Shown here: positions 1-8,113 of the stretch, piece after piece
How the letters are laid out: each line of letters begins with the position of its first letter
Position numbering within the stretch: the stretch's first letter is position 1
Assembly (NCBI GenBank): GCA_003427395.1
Contig: BFEA01000778.1
Coordinates: 300,779-321,396, forward strand
Reading direction: 5' to 3'
Length of the DNA stretch: 20,618 nucleotides
Source: Chara braunii
Lineage: Eukaryota > Streptophyta > Charophyceae > Charales > Characeae
Translations under genes and position numbers: made by a program
Notes under the pieces: generated by a model
Database searches by the model: none
The model's input: the letters and a program-made list of their open reading frames with translations, nothing else
Told to the model about the DNA's origin: nothing

Positions 1-548
1 CTTAGATGGTAGTCTCTTTCCCCGTCTCCTATATCACCCCCCCCCCCTCTTCCTTCCTTTCCACTCTACCTTTGCCATCCATCCCCTTTCTTCCCCGCCC
101 AGTCGGTCTTTGCTGAAACCTTCAATAATTTGTTTGATTTCCTGTTTAGAGTGTAAAAATGCTATCTTCTGTTTAATTTTTTCCCATTGAAGGGTGATGT
201 CTTCCTAAATTTGTTCCTTTATTGAGGTAATAAACTTTGTGCCATCTCGTCGCACTCCTTCCATTTCCAATGTGCACCGACGCCACCAAATGGCCCAGAG
301 AATGGCTCCACGTCCCACTTTAAACATGTTCTCCTCAAAGGGTGTGGCCTGCGCTGGGCCCATGCTTCGCCAAGAGTTGCTCGCCATTCCCATGGCCAGG
401 GTTGTGAGGTGCCCATTCGTCTCCTGAGGCGGTCCCACCATCTCCACAACCATTTTGTTGTCGGGCATTGTAAGAACATGTGCTCTATGGTCTCAGGCCA
501 TTTCCTGGACGGGAAGGATTTTGTGCATAGCCTACACCAGGGGAGCGC
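1..548 (-). pseudogene. LINE ORF2 C-terminal part (zinc-binding region and distal tail), decayed; 3' portion of a split copy
   Basis: This is the distal end of a non-LTR retrotransposon polyprotein read on the minus strand. From about 548 down to 430 it encodes PWCRLCTKSFPSRKW, then ETIEHMFLQCP and LWRWWD, the Cys/His-containing region typical of the zf-RVT domain that follows RT in many LINEs. A frame change near 400-450 leads to AILWAIWWRRC and then KFITSIKEQI. This is followed by an in-frame TAG at about 204-206, after which homology continues (LQWEKIKQKIAFLHSKQEI). The same motifs occur in the same order in the second copy at 18868-20357 (AILWAIWRKRC, FTETIKEHIQ), which is how the frame and the stop were recognised. 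The copy is disabled. Its 3' end lies beyond the left edge of the window. Its 5' continuation is at 8110-10035. Confidence 0.85.
544..548 (+). repeat. Left target-site duplication AGCGC
   Basis: AGCGC directly precedes TGTCGG at the left end of the insertion. It matches 8109-8113 at the right end. The uninterrupted LINE would contain a single copy. Confidence 0.65.
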
Positions 549-660
549 TGTCGGTGCGAATACCCTTACAAGGGTATCCGCCCTGGTTTTTGCAAGTGAC
601 AGAAAGACTCGGCTAAAAGTGAGGGTCGCCCGCGCACGGGCAAAGGTCTGCCTTGTCCCA
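549..660. repeat. Hairpin cluster at the left end of the insertion
   Basis: Two perfect hairpins lie just inside the left terminus: ATACCCT-TACA-AGGGTAT (560-577) and GCCCG-CGCA-CGGGC (628-641). A short GGCA...TGCC pairing follows (about 639-652). Their function is unknown. They could be part of a terminal recognition structure. Confidence 0.5.
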
Positions 661-3490
661 GTAGAGAGTACGTGGGCACGCAATTTTAAGATGCGCGTGT
701 GATTTTTCGGGTCGACGGGCGGCCGGGGTAGCCGACCGACCCGGACCATGTTGCGGTCTTGGTTAGGGAATGAAAGTTCATTCTGACCGATGCGCACGGC
801 TCCGCGGTGGGGCTGGCGCGTCAATAGGCATATAGGACGGCCACGGCGCGGGGTGGTAGGCCGACGCGGGCACCTAGGGTCCGTGGGTACAATTGTGGGC
901 CAAACAGGTAACCGGGGCGGTCTCTTGGCCGGAACGCCACGCGGCACTACTTTACATGGGGAGCCGCGCCTGCCAATCACAGGCTTGGGCTTAGCCCTAT
1001 CGGTTACGACGTTGGACTGTTTCAGCAGAGGTACGAGGTTCAAGGCTGGCGGGCAGTGGTACGAGAACGACGGAGCGGCGAGAAGCAAAAAGGGGTTGAG
1101 GGTCCTACGGGACTATTCCCCCTTTTTTTTGCTGAGGGAGCCGATTGCGGGCCCGCATTGCAGGACCAGGGGAGCGCCGGTGGGGTCTGTGCGTGGCGGA
1201 AATTTTGGGTGGTATTCCCCCTGTTGTCGGGGTTTTGTTTCGACCTATATTGCTGCTTGTTCCCCGCCTTTATCCGTAGACCCCGCCGCCCAGGCTGTGT
1301 CTGTTAGGGTGTTCGAAAAACTGGGGGGCAGTATTGAGAGAGGCCGGCGCTAGGGGCAAGTCGGCCCGTGAAAAGGCTGTGGGGCGCTGTGTTTGGCAGA
1401 CCCTCAAGGGCGTCCGAACTTGGCACGAGTTGTAAAAGGGGGTCGTATGGTCCCGTCACATGGGCCGCTATGGGCAGATCCTTCGGAGCGCCCGCACGAT
1501 CAGAGTTAGTAAGATTTGCAAGCAGTCCGGGGGTGAGCCCGGACGTGATACAGGGCACGTACGTGCACGGGAGGATCTTTGTGCTAAGATTTAACTCATG
1601 GTGGCTTTCTCCTTTTGCTTCCGAGGCCGGCCAACTTGCTGACGCGGCCGGTGGGGAGACTTGGCGGGCCACGGTACAAGTCCGGAGTGAACCCGGACGC
1701 GGATCGCACCGGGGTACGTACGAAAGGAGGGCCGTAGAGGGGCCCGCCCGACGGTCAACCGCTGTGGTGGCCAACTGGCGTTAGCCAGCCCCGGGTCCTT
1801 TGGGGCATCTGTTAAAATTGGAACGATACAGAGAAGATTAGTATGACCCCTGCGCAAGGATGATACGCATAAATCGAGACGTGGCTCGAATGCCAGGGAA
1901 TTTCTTCGTTCCCCTCGCTTTTTTTCTTCTTTTTCGTTCTTTCGTCACGAGCCTTTGGGCGGACCGACGAGCAGCATCGCTGCTGCTATTGACGTCAACA
2001 CAAAAGTGTCGGGGATGGCGGAGAGCTAGACTAGGCGCGGTAGAAGGGAGAGAGCAGGCGGGATTGTTAGTGGGATTGAACGAGGGGAGAGCTGAATCTG
2101 GGGCTTTGGGACTAGGCGAATCCAATGGGGAGGTTAGTTTTGGCGTTAGAATAGTGTACTGGGAGGAGAAATGAAGTGCGCAGTGGTAACGGGGATATGG
2201 ATACGGCGGGAATAGAAATCGTTATACCCGCTCCTCCTACGATGAGAACAAGCGGGAGGAGAGCCTTTGGTGGGATTTGGAGGTCAGACGAACATGACCG
2301 TGAAGTTAGTTAAGTTGGAGAGTCGGTAGTTAGTGAGTTAGTAAGAGTAAGTGCAGCGTGGAGCTATGGCGGGAGGACCGAGGAGGTGTGAGGGAAGGAG
2401 CAAAAGCTAGTTAGCTTGGCTATTTCTCAGTTGGTTTGGGCGGAGTAAGGTGTGTTTCGGGGGTTTTCGTGAACCGCGAATCGGATGGCGGATTCGGACT
2501 CAGAAGAGGAATTGTAGTTTATGTGGCATGGCGAAGGGGAGGGCTGCGCTCGGGGAGTTGAGCTTCGGGATATCAGCGTATTCGTCCGTGTTCTGGCGGA
2601 AGATTCGTCCGGTTTTGCTCAGCGGCCGGTAGAAGAAAGCATGTGTATAGCGGCAAGTTGGAGGCTGCACTTGTGAGAGGCCATGCCAAGCGAATGAACC
2701 TAACCGTAGTCTTGCGGTAGATTCATTCGATTTGACTATCTAAATGATGGAGTAGCGTATGGTTGATCGCTGAGTCGAGGGCTTATTTGAGAAGCCAGTC
2801 CGTTTGCTCAGCCGTTGAAGGGGGGGCAGCCATAGACGCTGCAGAACTTCTGCTGACCAGTGTGCCGATCCACCCTGCATACGGGAATAGTGAGGGAACG
2901 GCGGTAGAGCCTGGAGGTTCATCCGTTGACTGATTCGTTGCCCACCCTGTGGAACGAATGCGTAAGCCAGCCGTGAGGCCTGTAGTCCCGCTTGTTGGAC
3001 GGTCAGGTGAGCGGTGCGGAAAAAGTGACTGGAGGAGAGGGGGTTGAGTATCCTGTTTGGGCGTTGTTGTGCCCCGCTGAGTCCTGCTACGGTATGACTA
3101 TGAAGTTGTTGTTGTAGGAGGCTGAGTGTCACAGATCCGCTGCACATGCAGCATGTGCATGCTACTGTGTGAGCAGAGAACCATGTGAGCTTGTTGCACG
3201 TCGAATCGAGCATGGAGGTTGTGGGCCAATTAAATGCGGCCCCTCTAGCCTGCCTGGCGGCAATCGGGTCAGAAGGAGAGATATTGAGGGTTGTGGGAAG
3301 GCTCAGGTTCAGCAAGGAGCTCGCTGCTATGAATTGGGGGTTCGCCAAAGAGTCGACAGCGGACAGTTTGACCTTGGTTGAGTAAGCTAGCGCATTGATT
3401 GGCCACCATTGTGGGGCTCTCAGGCATTGAAGGTTGAAAGGCCCTCTCATGCGAGTCTGACAGCACCCTCCCTGGATCTGAGAGGCTAAA
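660..3490. other. GC-rich left part of the insertion, no recognisable gene
   Basis: Open frames here are short or are shadows on both strands, and none shows a recognisable domain. A 7-nt-loop hairpin GCCTG-CCAATCA-CAGGC lies at 968-984. The longest frame (2740-3450, minus, 236 codons) lacks motifs and is rich in S, P, Q and L, as antisense frames often are. A plus-strand frame at 3185-3385 ends in a stop and is preceded by a stop at 3170. I assign no function. Confidence 0.5.
1520..1720 (+). repeat. Pair of diverged direct repeats, each with a GTCCGG...CCGGAC hairpin
   Basis: GTCCGGG-GGTGAG-CCCGGAC (1525-1544) and GTCCGG-AGTGAAC-CCGGAC (1680-1698) share stem and loop. Each is followed by related sequence ending in GTACGTAC- or CACGTACGTG-like palindromes. 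The copies are about 155 bp apart and considerably diverged outside the hairpin. Confidence 0.5.
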
Positions 3491-3930
3491 AGATTATATT
3501 TTTATCCTTCTTACTCCAAGTCTGGTCCTTTGGTTTTGAGAGGAAGGCGGCAGGAGGGCGTGTGGCCCGTAACCCGCGACAAGGCCTTTGTGGGAGGTCG
3601 CCCCACCGATTGCGGGAGCTCTGCCGGGGCTCAGGAGGAGTCCTGGAGGCAGGGAACTAAGTGGTAAAGCCTTGACTCCCTCTATAAACCCCACTATAAC
3701 CCCTACCTGTACATCTTTCTATGGTTTGACTGAGTGTACTACGGACTCCTGTACTCTGATTTTGGTTTGACTGTCAGGACTTAAGTCAGACTGAAGTAAA
3801 GGAGTGTGTGTGCAATCTCAGTTTCAGGTTTGTTGATTGCCTGAAAGCAGACTATGAATGAAATGGGTTGCATCTGGGGGAAGGTTGGGAGGAAGGCAGT
3901 ATTGTGTGCAGTTTGACTGGGTCATTAAGG
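3490..3930. other. Non-coding lead-in to hairpin array 1
   Basis: Composition shifts here from GC-rich toward T/G-rich sequence. No open frame with recognisable content is present. Short strings such as GTCAG and TCAGACTG recur around 3770-3800 and resemble the stem sequences of the array that follows. Confidence 0.4.
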
Positions 3931-4565
3931 CTGGGGGGTCCCTTTAAGTTTGGGGAAGCCCAGCGCTCTGTTTATTTTTGGTTTGCATAAAGCCTCAAAC
4001 CGCTCTATAAGTTTAGGTAGCCTGGAGCTCTGAAGGCTAGGATGTCCTCATAAGTTTGGGGAGACCTAGTGCTGTGAACTGCATGGAGGGTCAGGACGCT
4101 CTATAAGTTTAGGTGTCCTGACTGCTCTGACTTGTGGAGGTTTGACTGTGAGTGACTTTCAGGAACCCAAGGCGCTCTATAAGTTTAGGTACCTTGGGTT
4201 GCCTCGTTTTATTTGGGGTTCTCGCAGTTTCTTTGGTGCTAGACGAGGAGGTCTGAGCCGCTCTATAAGTTTCAGTGGTTCAACCCTTCTCCTGTTTTGT
4301 TTTGAGGGAATAATTATGGCAAGGGACGGGCCGCTCTATAAGTTTAGGTAGCCTGTCTCACTGCCTCGCACAGATTGGATCAGAGAGAAACGAACCTGGT
4401 AGAGGATCAGACCGCTCTATAAGTTTAGGTAGTCTGACCCAATGCCTCGCACATGTTGGAACCCAATGAATATAAACCAGGCTATATTGTATTGTTATGC
4501 TACTAAGAACAGGCTAGTCAAGCCGCTCTATAAGTTTAGGTAGCCTGACTATAGCTTATCACAAC

Positions 4566-4671
4566 TGAAGAGAGTACAACTAAGAGATATAACTGAAGGT
4601 AAACTTGGGCAGGCTGAGTGAAGAGAGTACAACTAAGAGATATAACTGAAGGTAAACTTGGGCAGGCTGAG
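4566..4671 (+). repeat. Exact 53-bp tandem duplication inside array 1
   Basis: Two apparently identical 53-bp copies lie head to tail, at 4566-4618 and 4619-4671, beginning TGAAGAGAGTACAACTAAG and ending GGCAGGCTGAG. The lack of divergence implies a recent duplication. Confidence 0.9.
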
Positions 4672-4699
4672 CAATGTTCTAAGTTGAGCTGCTCAGCCT
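4664..4699 (+). repeat. Perfect 9-bp hairpin AGGCTGAGC/GCTCAGCCT with a variant array-1 loop
   Basis: AGGCTGAGC (4664-4672) and GCTCAGCCT (4691-4699) pair perfectly around an 18-nt loop containing TTCTAAGTT. This looks like a decayed version of the array-1 loop core CTATAAGTTT. It sits in the otherwise empty 323-bp gap of the array. Confidence 0.65.
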
Positions 4700-4761
4700 T
4701 ATGTCCCCTTTGAAGACTAAGTTCATAGAGGTATATAAAAATTGGCTATTTAAACAGTTCA

Positions 4762-4791
4762 GGGCGACTAGAGTGGTCTAGTCATACGCCC
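4762..4791 (+). repeat. Hairpin GGGCG-ACTAGA/TCTAGT-CGCCC
   Basis: GGGCGACTAGA, loop GTGG, then TCTAGT, a 4-nt bulge CATA, and CGCCC. There are eleven base pairs in total. It is unrelated in sequence to the array-1 loop. Confidence 0.6.
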
Positions 4792-5207
4792 AAAGAAGAG
4801 AGAAGTAGTTGTGCCCTCTGTTTGTGTATACCTGGCCAAGTCAGAACGCTCTATAAGTTTAGGTATTCTGACTTAGGGCCTGGCTAAGTTGGGCGCGCTC
4901 TGTAAGTTCAGGTTCCCTGGCCTATGCCTTATGTAAGTTGGGTATGAAGGGATAATGCACAGAGGAAGCATGAACTATTGTTTTCTAAAGGAGCTTAGGA
5001 TTGTTGAGAGTATTACCTTGGTGGTTTGGCCTGCATGTGGTTGAGTGAGATTACTACTTGGTCTGGGTTTCAGGTTGATAGGTAGTTGCTTTAGAGGCTC
5101 GCCACGTGCTAGAGCGATAAAAGCTAGGTCAATTCCTGCATTTTCTGAGCTGACTTTATTTTACTTAGACTAATTCTTGCATTTTCTGGATCTTTTGTTA
5201 TACTTGG

Positions 5208-5755
5208 CTTTGTATAAATCTTGACAAGCTACTTTCTCTACGGGAAGCGCTGCCGAAATTTCTACAAATCCAAGGGGTTAGTCGACTTTTGACTTGTCAA
5301 AGTTCAACTTGTCTATTCTTTATATCTGACTTAGTAAAAATTTGGAAAGTCTCCCTTTCTAAAGGGGGTACTGCCCAAATTTTTGCTGATTTAGGGAGTT
5401 AGACAAAATTGGACTTAGAGAAGTTGAAGTTATTTTTAGATCCTGGACCTAGCTTTATATAAATTTTGGAATAACACTTTCCTAAAGGGAGTGCTGCCAA
5501 AATTTCTGCAAAACTAAGGATTTTGCTAAATCTTATCTAAGTTGAACTCAAGTTGTCTTTTGAGTTCACATCTGACTTAGTGTAAATCTGGGAAGTCTCC
5601 CTTTTTAAGGGGAGTGCTACCCAAATTTCTGCTAGTTCAGGAAGTTAGACAAAATTGGACTTCGGGCAGTCAAGGGTTATTCCTGTTTTTTATACTTGAG
5701 CTTGTATAAATTTTGAAAAGGCACTTTTCCTACGGGAAGCGCTGCCGAAATTTTC
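5208..5755 (+). repeat. Hairpin array 2: five ~123-bp units in an alternating ~246-bp higher-order repeat
   Basis: Five units each hold a two-level hairpin. An outer AAATTTTGG/CCAAAATTT-type stem encloses an inner stem capped by a short loop. Outer arms are at 5216/5254, 5338-5345/5375-5382, 5461-5469/5497-5505, 5584-5592/5620-5628 and 5708-5715/5746-5753. Units 1, 3 and 5 resemble each other (GGGAAGCGCTGCCG in 1 and 5, GGGAGTGCTGCC in 3). Units 2 and 4 share GTCTCCCTTT and TTAGACAAAATTGGACTT. This gives a dimeric repeat of about 246 bp. The inner loop is TACG closed by C-G in units 1 and 5, a UNCG-type tetraloop if transcribed from the plus strand. Outer stems vary together between units (TTTTGG/CCAAAA versus TTTGG/CCAAA). 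Confidence 0.8.
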
Positions 5756-5759
5756 TTGA

Positions 5760-7230
5760 TTTACAGGAGTTATAATATATTCTGACAGGGGCAATTCTGA
5801 CAATCCACCCTTAATAGGGGAGATTATGTCGGGGTGTACCTTTGCTTTGGGCGCGGCTTATAGGTAGGTTCTGACTTAGTTAATTAAGATGATTTGAGTG
5901 AGATCGTGATATGGGGATTATTCTCCATGGACTTATAGGTTCAGCCTGGGATTGACCTGTCTTGTGTTACAGACCATCTTGATTGATTTGACTCAGGATT
6001 TGGACTAGTTCCGGCTTAATCCTACGAGGATCGTCTTTTGTTATCACTGATAACAAGTCGGTTGTCGATTCGTTGGTCTTCGACTCAATTTCAACTCATT
6101 TCCCCATACTCAACCTAAAAGGCCTTAGCCCTGGTGGTTTTTACTGTTTGTTAAGGGTTTCACCCGGACTTTTATTGAATGGCCATTTAACAAAGGTACT
6201 GAGTATTTAATTGAGGTTGGTTGGACTGACAGTTGGGGCTTGCATGGCTAAAGCGAAAGGGTATGAGCATAGAGAATGGTTGGGGTTGACTCTGTGTAGT
6301 GCGTGTTCTGTCGCTTGCTTCTTGGTGTGGTTGCAGGTATGTCCTATGGATCGGATTTGGATTTGGACTGCCTGCGATTCCATATACATATACATGGTTG
6401 TGTGGGGTCTCACTGTGCCTGTGAGAAGTGATCGTCATAATTCTATCCCCCCTTCCGTATGTATGGGTGGATATACGTATGATAAGTGTTCGGGAGGCCA
6501 AAAGGGCCGTGTTAGCAACTGCGTGAGAGTTGGGGTTGAGGGACAGGGAAGACCCTCTCTCCTGCCTATTTGCGTCTTGGGGCTTTCTTGATCAGACGTT
6601 GGTCCTGGGCCGGGATTCGAGGTCCTTGTCCAGGGCATCCCAAGCCCTAGGCCCTGAAGAGGAGGAGCCTCCCCTTGCATGGAGCCTATTTACTTTGGCC
6701 GGCGGGACACTCCACCTGGAAGATGGGAACGTCGCGAGGGCCGAACGGCGTGTCCTTCAGTCGTTCAATATGGTGAGGGGTAACCCCTCGCGATGAGTTT
6801 CTTCAGCCATTCAATATCGCGAGGCCTAAGCCGCGGTTATCACATATTATTGGCATTAGTGGTTGGCATAGGGTTGGCCTGCGGCCGCGTAGTTTTATAT
6901 CAGAGCCCTGCGCGCGGCGCCTCGCCGCCCCAGCGTCTAAAAGTTATGGGACCGCCGGGCTTGCGCGTAGGCGCAGCGCTTGGAGTTATTGTAGGCCGCT
7001 GGCACCGCCCATAGAGGGGAAGTGTGTCCCAAGGCCATCAGTTTTTTTTGTTTTAAAAGCCAAGAGACCTTTGCCCTATCCCCTCTTCTTGGGTTCGTGT
7101 GAGTCCTGTTGCTTCTTAGAGATTTTTATGGTTGGACGTTGTAGTCCGTGGCAGCCGTCAAAGTCAAACCCCTTGACTTTCGCCCAGGCCCCGGGGAGNA
7201 CTCACCCCTAGGGCCGCGAGAGACGACTAC
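5760..7230. other. Non-coding interior of the insertion, right part
   Basis: Only short, featureless open frames are visible. A 45-bp-spaced pair of similar strings, TTCAGTCGTTCAATATGGTG (about 6757) and TTCAGCCATTCAATATCGCG (about 6802), is present. The first is followed by the hairpin GAGGGG-TAA-CCCCTC. Two GC-rich stretches containing TTTTATAT and AGTTATGGGAC recur near 6890-6950 and 7490-7555, suggesting an old duplication of about 600 bp offset. One ambiguous base lies at 7199. Confidence 0.45.
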
Positions 7231-7233
7231 CAC

Positions 7234-7396
7234 CACAGGCATGGGCCTGTGTACCACCCGCTCTGCATAAGGGTGCAGAAGAGGGTGTGTGGTCTCCAAC
7301 CGCGCATGGCGGTTGTTTAGCGTCGAGAGATTAACCCTCTAGGCGCGTGTCAGCCGACACTTCAGTGTCGAACGGGACCCTCGCGATTAACGAGGA
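7234..7396 (+). repeat. Cluster of six consecutive short hairpins
   Basis: In order: CACAGGC-ATGG-GCCTGTG (7234-7251); CTGCA-TAAGGG-TGCAG (about 7263-7278); CAACCGC-GCATG-GCGGTTG (7297-7315); AGAG-ATTAACC-CTCT (7326-7340); CGACACT-TC-AGTGTCG (7354-7370); CCTCG-CGATTAA-CGAGG (7379-7395). The fourth and sixth share a GATTAAC loop but their stems are swapped in sense (AGAG/CTCT versus CCTCG/CGAGG). The density suggests a folded RNA domain or a cruciform-prone region. No matching RNA family is recognised. Confidence 0.6.
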
Positions 7397-7621
7397 CCGC
7401 GTGAGTATGGGTACTACATGGTACGCCATCATTGCGGCCTCGTGCGTACGCTTGCATTGCGAGTCGGTATGAGTTAGCCCTGCGTCCGCGCGATTTTATA
7501 TTAAGTCTCTCGCGCGACGCCCACTCGATTTTCGTATTGGGGAGTTATGGGACGGCTACCGAGGGGCTAGGAGTGTTGTCGCGTTGTTCGCGTAGTGCCC
7601 GCGTTGTTCGTGTTGTGGCTC

Positions 7622-7655
7622 GTTGTATGTGTGTGTGCGTGTGCGCGTGTGTTTT
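7622..7655 (+). repeat. GT/GC-rich simple repeat
   Basis: An alternating GTGTGTGCGTGTGCGCGTGTG tract, a purine-pyrimidine dinucleotide run. It creates spurious open frames on both strands. Confidence 0.7.
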
Positions 7656-7659
7656 ATTT

Positions 7660-8109
7660 TTGTGTTCGCAACGTGGTCCGTGGGATGCGTCCTAGTCGAC
7701 CGACGACGGGCCGCGCCTGGGACTTCAGCCCCCCAAGATGTCGGTTCGCGTGGGGGTCCGATAGGTGTATTACCGCGCGTACCCCCTATGCTACAGCGAA
7801 CGAGAAACGCCCTCGGCTGGTCCACCTCTGCGATTGCAACTGATCAGCTTTCGTATTGTGGACTGGTAGCTCGGCAGGGATACGCCCACCGATGGGAGGT
7901 GACATCTCCCGTAAGGTGGAGGTAAGTCGTGCCTCGCGTAGGCCCTATCCTGTCGTAGGGGTTCGCGAGAGGTATGGTTGGCGCACTCGGCCGGAGCAGC
8001 CTAAGGAAGCTTCACTCGCGTGTTATGTCGAGGTTGATCCAACTCCTGCATGACGCGGCCGAGAGGGTCCCGCGCCGCCGTATGAGGTGCCGGGCCGATG
8101 CGCCCGACA
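7660..8109. other. Right terminal region of the insertion, non-coding
   Basis: GC-rich sequence with no recognisable gene, ending CCGACA at the insertion boundary. TGTCGGTTCG at about 7739 resembles the left terminus TGTCGGTGCG, but the sequence after it does not align to the left end. It is therefore not a supported LTR start. Confidence 0.4.
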
Positions 8110-8113
8110 GCGC
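8109..8113 (+). repeat. Right target-site duplication AGCGC
   Basis: This is the second copy of AGCGC, following CCGAC(A) at the right end of the insertion. Base 8109 may belong to the element instead, in which case the duplication is the 4-bp GCGC. Confidence 0.65.

Larger units (their letters stand above)
3929..4925 (+). repeat. Hairpin array 1: conserved loop CGCTCTATAAGTTTAGGTA with covarying stems
   Basis: The 19-nt string CGCTCTATAAGTTTAGGTA, or a close variant, recurs at 4001, about 4097, 4173, 4259, 4332, 4413, 4524, 4847 and 4896, with degenerate copies near 3941, 4045 and 4673. Each copy is flanked by short arms that differ from repeat to repeat yet pair. Examples are GTCAGGA/TCCTGAC (4090-4122), AACCCAAGG/CCTTGGGTT (4164-4200), GACGGGC/GCCTGTC (4325-4357), GGATCAGAC/GTCTGACCC (4404-4440), TAGTCAAGC/GCCTGACTA (4515-4551) and AAGTCAGAA/TTCTGACTT (4838-4874). 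Spacing is irregular, mostly 73-111 bp with one gap of 323. The copies at 4001 and 4259 pair imperfectly and the one at 4896 poorly. I know of no named family with this loop. It is either a structured RNA or cruciform repeat, or a palindrome kept by template switching. Confidence 0.85.
549..8109. mobile_element. 7.56-kb non-coding insertion splitting the LINE, TGTCGG...CCGACA ends, AGCGC/GCGC target duplication
   Basis: The LINE reading frame stops at the codons for MEQKGLA on one side (about 8112-8130) and resumes with LPWCRLC on the other (about 525-547). Joining them restores a 15-residue spacing identical to the second LINE copy between DRT and PWC. AGCGC is present at both 544-548 and 8109-8113, so it is a duplicated target of 5 bp (or 4 bp, GCGC, if the terminal A belongs to the element). 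The ends read TGTCGG and CCGACA, a 6-bp inverted match with the TG...CA form of LTR elements and some cut-and-paste elements. I found no direct LTR pair and no extended terminal inverted repeat by eye, and no transposase, gag or pol. Composition is GC-rich at both flanks and AT-richer at 3500-6200. The boundaries are well supported. The class of element is unknown; a large non-autonomous retroelement or DNA element is possible, and nested insertions cannot be excluded. Confidence 0.75.

Noticed and set aside
219-1088. 289-codon minus-strand open frame read as one gene
   Set aside because: It runs across the insertion boundary at 548/549. Only the part below 548 is LINE. The rest is chance read-through into the insertion.
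3185-3385. ILRVVGRLRFSKE, faintly like the LRVGGRLRNS motif of Bel/Pao retroelement polyproteins
   Set aside because: A single short resemblance with stops on both sides and no neighbouring integrase or protease motifs. Coincidence is more likely.
2740-3450. 236-codon minus-strand open frame
   Set aside because: No motif or family resemblance; S, P, Q and L-rich with an opposite-strand frame of similar quality. Treated as a chance frame in GC-rich sequence.
3929-4925. CRISPR-like array
   Set aside because: Spacing is irregular, the flanks are complementary arms rather than unrelated spacers, and the context is eukaryotic.
4001-4925. CTATAAG in each loop as a series of TATA boxes
   Set aside because: The string is part of a structurally framed loop, and no initiator or gene follows each copy.
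549-8109. LTR retrotransposon with paired LTRs
   Set aside because: The TG...CA ends and short duplication invite it, but the left terminal sequence was not found repeated near the right end (7739 matches for about 10 bases only). Left as unknown class.
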